From Thiodiazotropha sp050305975 (GTDB taxonomy: Bacteria > Pseudomonadota > Gammaproteobacteria > Chromatiales > Chromatiaceae), in contig JBNLGI010000191.1 of assembly GCA_050305975.1 (NCBI GenBank), positions 1-10,167 on the forward strand: DNA of 10,167 bases, given 5' to 3'. This document shows, piece by piece, positions 1-5,367 of the stretch. Positions within the stretch are counted from its first letter, which is position 1. Each line of letters opens with the position of its first letter. The position numbers were made by a program, and so were the translations under genes. Below the pieces are notes generated by a model. It had not been told where the DNA came from. It saw only the letters and a program-made list of their open reading frames with translations, and did not search any database.

Positions 1-561
1 GGTATCGCCGGTGGCGCCGATGTGATTCTGCTGCCGGAGATCCCCTACGATATCGAGCAGGTGGCGGAGGCGATTCGCAGCCGGGCTGCGGGGGGCAAAC
101 CCTTCAGTATCGTGGCGGTGGCCGAGGGGGCCATGCCCAAGGGCGAGTCCGAGCGTTACCACGAGCTGAGAGAGCGACGTAACAAAACGATCGAGAAGCG
201 GGAGCGCAAGGAGCTGAAAAGCGAGATCGAGGTGATGGAGGCCAGGCATGCGAACCACACAGTGACCCTGTCGCGACAGCTGGAGGAGCTGACGGGGCTG
301 GAATCGCGAGTCACCATTCTCGGCTATCTGCAACGCGGCGGCATCCCATCGGCGGCCGATCGTCTGTTGGCGACACGGCTGGGTACGGCCTGCGCCGATC
401 TCATCAGCGAGGGGCGATTTGGCGTGATGGTCGCTTCACGGGGGGACGCGGCGGTGCCGGTGCCGCTGGTGGATGTGGCGGGCTACAAGAAGCTGGTGCC
501 TGCGGATCACCCCTGGGTGATCAGTGCCAAGCGGCTGGGTACCTGTTTCGGCGATATCTGA
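1..561 (+). CDS. pfkA: 6-phosphofructokinase, C-terminal part (5' end outside window)
   Basis: The frame is open from base 1, so the gene starts before the window; 186 residues are visible. The enzyme phosphorylates fructose 6-phosphate in cytoplasmic glycolysis, reversibly if it uses pyrophosphate. The family signature is clear at visible residues 108-128 (GYLQRGG, then PSAxDR). Expected substrate-binding residues are E42 (in AEGA), R103 and R112; Tyr109 sits where E. coli PfkA has His249. The PEIPYD and VAEGA stretches resemble the mixed ATP/PPi group (family knowledge). Between AEGA and the signature lies a highly charged, probably helical insert, about residues 49-92, roughly 40 residues longer than in E. 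coli PfkA. The motif that distinguishes ATP from PPi use is upstream of the window, so the phosphate donor cannot be read here. The gene converges on the next one; its own operon partners are not visible. Confidence 0.93.
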   Translation, partial: GIAGGADVILLPEIPYDIEQVAEAIRSRAAGGKPFSIVAVAEGAMPKGESERYHELRERRNKTIEKRERKELKSEIEVMEARHANHTVTLSRQLEELTGLESRVTILGYLQRGGIPSAADRLLATRLGTACADLISEGRFGVMVASRGDAAVPVPLVDVAGYKKLVPADHPWVISAKRLGTCFGDI

Positions 562-567
562 AGGCGG

Positions 568-595
568 CAGGCCCACGCCTTCGCTGCCGGGCCTG
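568..595. terminator. GC-rich hairpin between convergent genes
   Basis: CAGGCCC (568-574) pairs perfectly with GGGCCTG (589-595) around a 14-nt loop, directly after the phosphofructokinase stop codon. There is no T-tract, so it is not a canonical intrinsic terminator. It may act together with the second hairpin at 615-634 as a two-way barrier between the convergent genes. This is an inference from position and pairing. Confidence 0.35.
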
Positions 596-614
596 GCTTG
601 GATGTGATGCTGTT

Positions 615-634
615 GGCGGAGGTTCCTCTCCGCC
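615..634. terminator. Short hairpin just past the stop of the coiled-coil gene
   Basis: GGCGGAG (615-621) pairs with CTCCGCC (628-634) around a 6-nt loop, 5 bp beyond the stop codon of the minus-strand gene. It is extended by one A-T pair (614/635). No T-run follows on either strand. Its place at the 3' ends of two convergent genes suggests transcript-end formation or RNA 3'-end protection. Confidence 0.4.
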
Positions 635-639
635 AGGCC

Positions 640-1437
640 TCAGAACATCGGCATGAACTTGCGCATGTTATTCATCACCGGGCTGACCGTGTGCGACATG
701 GCGCCCACGTCGTTGGTCATGACGCCGACGCTGCGATTGAGATGGTTCATGTTGCCGTTCATCCCGCTCACGTTGGTGTTGATGTTCTCCATGTTGCCGT
801 TCATATCGCCCATGCGACCGTCGATCTGCTCGATGTTGTCGTTGATCTGCGCCATCTGCTGATTCATCACCACCACCCCGCCGGCCATCTGGTTGGTGTC
901 CAGACCGATGGAGGCGATGTGGCTCTCGATCTGATGCATGTCGGCCGACATGCTGTTCATGGAGCGCTCCATGACGTGGACCACGTAGAAGAGGTAGATC
1001 AGGGCGGCGATTGCGATCACCGTGCCGGGCAGGCTGAACAGCTTGATGCGCTGGATCTTGTAGGTCTGTTCACGCTCGATCGCTTCCAGTTTCTCCTGCA
1101 GCAGCTTTTCGCGCTCCTTGGCTTCCTGGTGCGTCTGCTCGAAGGCGTGGGTGAGGCGCTCGCTGAACTCCTCGATGACCTTGTCCTGGTGGCCTTCGCG
1201 GACCTGATTGTCCTTGTGGATCTTATCGAAGACCGACTGCAGGCTCTGCATCAGACCTGGGAGTATGCGGGACTCCGAGCCGGATTCGGATGACGGTTTG
1301 GCGGCTGCGGGAGACGCCTGCTTCTTGGCGGCCGCAGGTGTCGCCTTTTTCCTGGCAGCCGCCGGGGCGGCCTTCTTCTTCACCGTCTTCTTGGTGGTGG
1401 TGGTCGACTTTTTCTTGGTTTCAGATTGATTGGCCAT
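640..1437 (-). CDS. Membrane-anchored coiled-coil protein with histone H1-like N-terminal tail
   Basis: No named family is recognised. The 265-residue protein has four parts. Residues 1-50 are a Lys/Ala/Pro-rich tail with repeated KKAxPAAA units, like bacterial H1-like proteins. Residues about 65-130 are charged and probably coiled coil (EKLLQEKLEAIEREQ). A single hydrophobic segment spans about 133-154. After it comes a Met/Asn-rich tail with near-perfect heptads from residue 191 to about 260, hydrophobic at two positions of each seven and mostly Asn or Asp next to the first. The basic tail suggests the N-terminus stays in the cytoplasm and the heptad tail lies in the periplasm (inference). 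The ATG is followed directly by the basic tail; the Shine-Dalgarno is weak. It is divergent from the chemoreceptor gene and convergent with pfk. A role in envelope organisation or tethering nucleic acid or a polyanion to the membrane is conceivable, but nothing in the sequence proves it. Confidence 0.85.
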   Translation of the reverse strand: MANQSETKKKSTTTTKKTVKKKAAPAAARKKATPAAAKKQASPAAAKPSSESGSESRILPGLMQSLQSVFDKIHKDNQVREGHQDKVIEEFSERLTHAFEQTHQEAKEREKLLQEKLEAIEREQTYKIQRIKLFSLPGTVIAIAALIYLFYVVHVMERSMNSMSADMHQIESHIASIGLDTNQMAGGVVVMNQQMAQINDNIEQIDGRMGDMNGNMENINTNVSGMNGNMNHLNRSVGVMTNDVGAMSHTVSPVMNNMRKFMPMF

Positions 1438-1494
1438 GGCTGTTGTCCGGGGTGGGGGCGGTCTAGGCTTAGTGTAGCGCTTATTAGTGTATTA

Positions 1495-1552
1495 CAAAAC
1501 GCTAATGTTTTTTCCGAAGGGGTTCACGCTTTCCGGCGCAAAACGCCGATGT
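1495..1552. repeat. 14-bp imperfect direct repeat in divergent promoter region
   Basis: CAAAACGCTAATGT (1495-1508) and CAAAACGCCGATGT (1539-1552) match at 12 of 14 bases, with starts 44 bp apart, about four helical turns. They lie between two divergent genes, upstream of the sigma-28 promoter. The second copy also forms one arm of a small hairpin, CGGCG/CGCCG (1534-1538 and 1544-1548, 5-nt loop). This could be a paired operator; no regulator is recognised. Confidence 0.35.
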
Positions 1553-1569
1553 GGATTAGGGAAGGCCCC

Positions 1570-1596
1570 TAAAGCCAGCGGGAAAACGGACGATAT
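1570..1596 (+). promoter_or_regulatory. Sigma-28 (FliA) promoter of the chemoreceptor gene
   Basis: The -35 element TAAAGCCA (1570-1577) and -10 element GACGATAT (1589-1596) are 11 bp apart, exactly the spacing of the flagellar sigma-28 consensus TAAAGTTT-N11-GCCGATAA. Five of eight bases match in the -35 element and six of eight in the -10. Transcription would start near 1603, giving a leader of about 37 nt. The downstream gene is a chemoreceptor, the usual class of FliA target, which supports the call. Confidence 0.72.
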
Positions 1597-1639
1597 CTGA
1601 ATTTACCGACTGATATTAAGGATTTACAAGGAAGCAGTT

Positions 1640-2737
1640 ATGGGATGGTTCAATGCAAAGGAGCGGCTGAGGATCGAGGAACTGGAAGTTGAGAATGGAC
1701 GCTTGCGGGAGACGATCGCAGCCCTTGAGCAGCAACTGAGCGACCAATCCAAGATCCTGGAGGCTCATCGGCAGGAGGTCTCAGGCGAATCTCAGTTGAA
1801 TGAGCTGATGACTATCGAGAACCAACAGCTGAAGGCGGGGTTGGGGATCGTTCAAGCCGATCTGGCCGGTTCGGTGGAGTCGGCCAAGCAGACCCTGGGC
1901 TGTGCCAGGAACGTCCGCTCACACTTCACCGGTCTGACCACCGATATCACCAAGATCACACAAGCGCTGGACGATCTGGCGCTGCTCTCGGGTCATACCG
2001 AAGGCTCGGTGCAGAAGATGTCGACGCGCGCCACCGAGATCAGCTCGATTCTGGCGCTGATCAAGGGCATCGCCGAGCAGACAAATCTGCTGGCCCTGAA
2101 CGCCGCCATCGAGGCGGCCCGCGCCGGTGAGCAGGGACGTGGATTCGCGGTTGTGGCCGACGAAGTGCGGGGTCTCGCCGACAAGACCCAGTCGGCGATC
2201 AGCGAGACCAATGAGGTCATCCAGTCGATGCAGCAGAATGTGGCGTCGGTCGGCGGCGACTCTGCCAGACTGATCGAGCGCATCACTCAGGTGCAGGCCG
2301 AGGTGAAGGGCTTCGAGCGGAATCTGAGCCAGATGAACGATGAGGTAAAGGGCTACTTTGGCGACATCTCCGCTACCACCGACAGTGTCTTCATGGGGCT
2401 GGCGAAAGTGGATCATCTGCTTTGGAAGGTGAACACCTACCTCTCGGTCACCGAGGGGAGGCCGGCATTCGATTTCGTCGACCATCACAGCTGCCGCCTC
2501 GGCAAGTGGTATTACGAGGGGGAGGGCAGCGAGTTTTTCTCCTCCTCCGCACACTACCGGGAACTGGAGCGTCCCCACGAAATCGTCCACGAGACCACCC
2601 GCGAGATCTTCGATCTATTGCGGGGCGAACGGGATTACGCCGCTATGGTGCGCAGCCTGCGGGTAATGGAGGAGCACAGTATGGAGGTCTTCCGCAAGCT
2701 GGATGAGATCAGGTTGAGCGTCGCAGACGGCGACTGA
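1640..2737 (+). CDS. Soluble methyl-accepting chemotaxis protein with C-terminal CZB zinc-binding domain
   Basis: This 365-residue cytoplasmic chemoreceptor would signal through CheW/CheA. It has no transmembrane segment. Residues about 8-65 are a coiled coil rich in Glu, Leu and Gln. The conserved receptor hairpin tip is at 143-177 (EQTNLLALNAAIEAARAGE, then GRGFAVVADEVR). The C-terminus is a CZB (chemoreceptor zinc-binding) domain: His259-Leu-Leu-Trp262, Cys285-Arg-Leu-Gly-Lys-Trp290 and His313-x3-His317, with spacings of 22 and 22 residues that fit the published CZB pattern. CZB receptors such as TlpD sense zinc, hypochlorite or energy and oxidant state (family knowledge); the ligand here is unknown. 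The signalling domain is short and no C-terminal CheR-binding pentapeptide is seen. ATG 1640 has a good Shine-Dalgarno, AAGGAAG at 1628-1634. Expression is probably flagellar, from the sigma-28 promoter. Its stop lies 7 bp from that of the convergent TlpA-like gene. Confidence 0.95.
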   Translation: MGWFNAKERLRIEELEVENGRLRETIAALEQQLSDQSKILEAHRQEVSGESQLNELMTIENQQLKAGLGIVQADLAGSVESAKQTLGCARNVRSHFTGLTTDITKITQALDDLALLSGHTEGSVQKMSTRATEISSILALIKGIAEQTNLLALNAAIEAARAGEQGRGFAVVADEVRGLADKTQSAISETNEVIQSMQQNVASVGGDSARLIERITQVQAEVKGFERNLSQMNDEVKGYFGDISATTDSVFMGLAKVDHLLWKVNTYLSVTEGRPAFDFVDHHSCRLGKWYYEGEGSEFFSSSAHYRELERPHEIVHETTREIFDLLRGERDYAAMVRSLRVMEEHSMEVFRKLDEIRLSVADGD

Positions 2738-2744
2738 CGGCCAG

Positions 2745-3986
2745 CTACTCCTCCTCGAGCAGACGGTCAACCACCTTCCAGACTTCAGGGCTGTCCCAGT
2801 CGATGGCCCGATTTGCCGAATAGCGGATACGTCCCTGGCGGTCGATGATGAAGGTGCTGGGAAAACTGAATACCCGCCAGCTCAGAGCCACCTTCCCGCT
2901 TTCGTCCATGAGTACCGGAAAGGCGACCGGGATGCGTTGGAGAAAGTCCGCCATCTGATCCGGTGTTTCACGAAAGTCGATGGAGACGATACGCAGGTCG
3001 CTCCCGGCATAGCGCTCCTGCAGCCGGTTCAGGGAAGGTAGCTCCTCGACACAGGGCGGGCACCAGGTGGCCCAGAAGTTGAGCAGTACCACCCTGCCCC
3101 CGAATTCAGCGCTGTCACTGAGGCTGCCGTCGATGGCGCCGAGTTTGAACGGGGTCAGCGTGCCTGGCGGATTCAGCTCGACCAGTGTACGGATCTCCCC
3201 GCGCTGCAAGGATGCCCCCCGGAGGCTCTTGGCGGCGATCGGTTTCGGCTGGTTCTCCAGCAGTGCCGCAAGGTATTGAATCTGACCCGGCAGGGCTTCG
3301 GTGGCCGCCTGATCGGCGGCGCTGTAATCGCCTTCCCCCATGAAGAACCAGTCCCTCACCCCCGGCACCAGATAGGCATGGGCGGCAGAGCCGCTGCGCC
3401 ACAGCGCGCTCATCACCGGCGCCAGGCGCCAGCGCTGGCTGCCGAGTTCGGGCTGATAGATGACCAGGGGGATATTGGTGGCATGGAGGATCGGATCGAG
3501 TTGAGGTTCCTCGCCCGCCAGGGGCGGCGGGCCGAACAGATTGGGGTAGAACAACAGGGCGCCGAGGAGGCGGGAGTCGTTGGCGGTCTGCTGCCAGAGT
3601 TGTACGCCTCGCAGCAGCGGCAGCGGCATACGATCATAGGCGGCCAGCAGGATCTGCTTGTCGCGCAGCTGGTGAGCGGCACGCATGACGGCGGCGACGC
3701 CGTCACCGGGCAGGGTGCGTACCGTTTCGCTGGTTCGAGGCAGGAAATAGGAGGCCAGCAGATCGACCCGCCAGATTTCCATGTCGGCGCGGTTCAGCGC
3801 CTCCAGCATCTTGTCGAACGGCTCTCGAGGTTCGTCGTGGTCGACGAACCAGATCACCAGCAGATCACTCTCGGCGGGCTCTGCATGGATGACGATCTCA
3901 TTGCCCTTAGCGTCTTCGATCAATACCTCCTCACCTGCCGCCACGGCTTTGAAGCTGAGCAATAGGAGCAGGAGTATCCAACGCAT
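2745..3986 (-). CDS. Exported TlpA-like thiol-disulfide oxidoreductase with N-terminal hydrolase-like domain
   Basis: ATG 3986 is chosen because it begins a signal peptide (MRWILLLLLLSFKAVAAG); an in-frame TTG at 4031 would add 15 polar residues before it. The product is 413 residues, probably periplasmic. Residues about 275-410 are a TlpA/AhpC-type thioredoxin domain: NFWATWCPPC with redox cysteines 309 and 312, and the cis-proline loop FPSTFIID (Pro376). Such domains reduce or exchange disulfides, for example in cytochrome c maturation. Residues about 40-245 are an extra domain with alpha/beta-hydrolase-like alternation, for example LLVIWFVDHDEP, a helix rich in RAAHQ, then LLAAYD where a nucleophile elbow would be expected. 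No GxSxG is present, so it is probably non-catalytic if it is that fold (inference). Canonical TlpA-like proteins are about 150-200 residues, so this is a fusion. It is divergent from the dienelactone hydrolase-family gene, with a candidate -10 TATAAA on the minus strand at 4042-4047. Confidence 0.87.
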   Translation of the reverse strand: MRWILLLLLLSFKAVAAGEEVLIEDAKGNEIVIHAEPAESDLLVIWFVDHDEPREPFDKMLEALNRADMEIWRVDLLASYFLPRTSETVRTLPGDGVAAVMRAAHQLRDKQILLAAYDRMPLPLLRGVQLWQQTANDSRLLGALLFYPNLFGPPPLAGEEPQLDPILHATNIPLVIYQPELGSQRWRLAPVMSALWRSGSAAHAYLVPGVRDWFFMGEGDYSAADQAATEALPGQIQYLAALLENQPKPIAAKSLRGASLQRGEIRTLVELNPPGTLTPFKLGAIDGSLSDSAEFGGRVVLLNFWATWCPPCVEELPSLNRLQERYAGSDLRIVSIDFRETPDQMADFLQRIPVAFPVLMDESGKVALSWRVFSFPSTFIIDRQGRIRYSANRAIDWDSPEVWKVVDRLLEEE

Positions 3987-4014
3987 GGGGCTATGGTACT
4001 CGAGGTGCTGGCGG

Positions 4015-4067
4015 TGGGATAGGTCAAGCAAGAGGGCATGATTTATACAGGGTTATTACCTATCCCA
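4015..4067. promoter_or_regulatory. Perfect 10-bp inverted repeat in divergent promoter region
   Basis: TGGGATAGGT (4015-4024) is the exact reverse complement of ACCTATCCCA (4058-4067). The arms are 33 bp apart, with centres 43 bp apart, near four helical turns. A minus-strand -10 (TATAAA, 4042-4047) lies between them, and the right arm overlaps its possible -35 (TTGGGA, 4063-4068, spacing 15). A pair of operator half-sites for a looping or dimer-of-dimers regulator is plausible; an RNA hairpin is the alternative. Confidence 0.45.
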
Positions 4068-4078
4068 AGTATGGTGGA

Positions 4079-4108
4079 TTGGCACTAAAGTTTGCCCTAC
4101 ACGATAAC
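4079..4108 (+). promoter_or_regulatory. Candidate sigma-70 promoter of the dienelactone hydrolase-family gene
   Basis: TTGGCA (4079-4084, five of six to the -35 consensus) is followed after 18 bp by GATAAC (4103-4108, four of six to the -10). The start site would fall near 4115, giving a very short leader of about 14 nt that still includes the Shine-Dalgarno GGAGAAG. Prediction by eye only. Confidence 0.3.
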
Positions 4109-4128
4109 TCTGAGGATGGAGAAGAGGT

Positions 4129-4917
4129 ATGAAAAGAGTCCTATTCAGTGCCTGCTTGATGGTGTTCACCCTGGCAGTGCAGGCGGCCCTGGTGGGCGAG
4201 CCGGTGGAGTATCGCGAAGGCGATACGGTGATGAAGGGCTATCTGGCCTATGACGACGCCATCCAGGGAAAGCGCCCGGGAATCCTGGTGGTGCATGAGT
4301 GGTGGGGACACAACGACTATGCCCGCAGTCGGGCCGATCAACTGGCGGAAATGGGCTACACGGCCCTGGCGGTGGATATGTACGGAGACGGCAAAACAGC
4401 GGCACATCCGGATGATGCCGGCAAGTTTGCTGGTGAAGTGAAAAAGAACATGGATAGGGCCACCGCGCGCTTTCTGGCCGCACGCGATCTGCTGGCCGCT
4501 CACCCGACGGTGGCGGCAGACGACATCTCTGCCATCGGCTACTGCTTCGGCGGCGGCATCGTACTGGAGATGGCGCGTCGTGGCGTCGACCTCGACCTGG
4601 TGGCCAGCTTTCACGGCAGCCTGCCGACCGAACACCCGGCCCAGCCTGGGCAGGTGAAGGCCGAGATCATGGTCTTCAACGGCGCCGACGACCCTTTCGT
4701 CAAGCCGGAGCAGATCGAGGCCTTCATGGCGGAGATGGAGAAGGCTGGTGCGAAATACAGTTTCACCAACTATGAGGGCGCCAAGCACTCCTTTACCAAT
4801 CCCGGCGCCGACGAGTTCGGCAAGAAATTCGCTCTCCCTCTGGAGTACGATCCGGACGCGGATGAGGCCTCCTGGAGCACCTTCAGCGAAGCCCTGAAAG
4901 AGATTTACGGGCGTTGA
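4129..4917 (+). CDS. Exported dienelactone hydrolase-family protein
   Basis: The 262-residue alpha/beta hydrolase has a signal peptide (residues 1-19, cleavage probably after VQA), so it should act in the periplasm. The dienelactone hydrolase fold is clear: GILVVHEWWG at 51-60 with Glu57, the nucleophile elbow GYCFGGG with Cys139, the acidic triad residue Asp188 in ADDPFV, and His220 in AKHSF. Cys-Asp-His is the triad of this family, which opens the lactone ring of dienelactones; secreted homologues are widespread and their substrates are mostly unknown, so a role in chloroaromatic breakdown should not be assumed. ATG 4129 has GGAGAAG at 4118-4124. The gene stands alone on this strand, divergent from the TlpA fusion, and may be co-regulated with it through the inverted repeat between them. 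It is slightly longer than the classic enzyme (about 236 residues) because of the signal peptide and an extended C-terminus. Confidence 0.93.
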   Translation: MKRVLFSACLMVFTLAVQAALVGEPVEYREGDTVMKGYLAYDDAIQGKRPGILVVHEWWGHNDYARSRADQLAEMGYTALAVDMYGDGKTAAHPDDAGKFAGEVKKNMDRATARFLAARDLLAAHPTVAADDISAIGYCFGGGIVLEMARRGVDLDLVASFHGSLPTEHPAQPGQVKAEIMVFNGADDPFVKPEQIEAFMAEMEKAGAKYSFTNYEGAKHSFTNPGADEFGKKFALPLEYDPDADEASWSTFSEALKEIYGR

Positions 4918-4938
4918 GGCATAGATATTGAAGCGCCT

Positions 4939-4961
4939 GGGCCGGACTTATCGCGCGGCCC
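4939..4961. terminator. Hairpin between convergent genes
   Basis: GGGCCG (4939-4944) pairs with CGGCCC (4956-4961) around an 11-nt loop; three further outer pairs are possible across a bulge (4932-4934 with 4962-4964). It lies between the hydrolase stop and the CPXCG gene stop, whose codon it nearly touches. No T-tract is present, so its use as a terminator is an inference. Confidence 0.35.
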
Positions 4962-4962
4962 G

Positions 4963-5157
4963 CTAGCCCTCATCCTCCCGGCGGGCGCTGACATCGAGCA
5001 GTTCGCCGGGATTGCAGGTCAGCTGCAGGCTGATGGGTCGGCAGCAGACCGAACAGTCCTCGATGTAGGACTGATGCGGCAGGCTGGTATCGACCATCAA
5101 CGCTATGCGTTCGCCACAATAGGGACAGTCGATGTCGGCGGACAGCAGCAGGTTCAT
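4963..5157 (-). CDS. CPXCG-motif cysteine-rich small protein (zinc ribbon)
   Basis: This 64-residue protein belongs to the CPXCG family of small Cys-rich proteins, common in gammaproteobacteria and without known function. Two cysteine knuckles are visible: Cys11-Pro-Tyr-Cys14-Gly and Cys35-Ser-Val-Cys38-Cys39, with another Cys48. This is the layout expected of a zinc ribbon. The C-terminus is acidic. It has no signal peptide, so it is cytoplasmic, and may bind nucleic acid or protein (inference). ATG 5157 has a strong Shine-Dalgarno, AGAGGAG (5163-5169), with 5-nt spacing. The stop of a doubtful small upstream ORF overlaps this start as ATGA. Confidence 0.88.
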   Translation of the reverse strand: MNLLLSADIDCPYCGERIALMVDTSLPHQSYIEDCSVCCRPISLQLTCNPGELLDVSARREDEG

Positions 5158-5327
5158 GGCCGCTCCTCTGGCAAGCGGCTTGTGCCCGCTTCATGGTTCA
5201 GGAGTGGATAGCGACACGATGCGGCCAAACGGCTGAGCGGAAGCGGGTGCGATCCGCCTTGATCCCGTGGCAGCCCCCGTTTGTCTTTGGCTTCAGCGGC
5301 TAGTCGCTGCGTGTCGGGACTGAACAC
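5154..5327 (-). CDS. Doubtful small ORF overlapping the CPXCG start (57 aa)
   Basis: The 210 bp between the Cys-rich gene and the CPXCG gene hold an open frame starting at GTG 5327, with a fair Shine-Dalgarno GAGGA (5335-5339, 7-nt spacing). Its TGA overlaps the CPXCG start codon as ATGA, an arrangement often seen in translationally coupled genes. The 57-residue product (begins MFSPDTQRLAAEAKDKRG) has no recognisable domain, and its C-terminal half, rich in Pro, Arg and Ser, looks like non-coding translation. The frame also continues open upstream through the neighbouring gene, which weakens the case. If it is not a gene, this stretch is the 5' region of the CPXCG gene. Confidence 0.22.
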   Translation of the reverse strand: MFSPDTQRLAAEAKDKRGLPRDQGGSHPLPLSRLAASCRYPLLNHEAGTSRLPEERP

Positions 5328-5367
5328 AAAGTCATCCTCGATGCAGTCTTCACTCAGGTTGAAAGAT

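Noticed and set aside
598..1293. 231-codon plus-strand frame with a very His/Asp/Val-rich product
   Set aside because: It is antisense to the coiled-coil gene; the His runs are just reverse complements of its repeated Met codons. No domain is present.
3276..3965. 229-codon plus-strand frame
   Set aside because: It is antisense to the TlpA fusion gene, with no recognisable domain and Gln/Gly/Arg-rich composition.
3987..4031. Upstream TTG start for the TlpA fusion adding 15 residues
   Set aside because: It would place polar residues before a clear signal peptide, it lacks a Shine-Dalgarno, and it lies at the predicted transcription start.
4080..4095. TGGCAC-TTTGC, looking like a sigma-54 promoter
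   Set aside because: GG and GC are 11 bp apart instead of the strict 10, and no activator site is visible.
4086..4107. TAAAGTTT followed by ACGATAA, looking like a second sigma-28 promoter before the hydrolase gene
   Set aside because: The -35 matches perfectly, but the spacing to the GCCGATAA-like element is about 6 bp instead of 11, so the two cannot work together.
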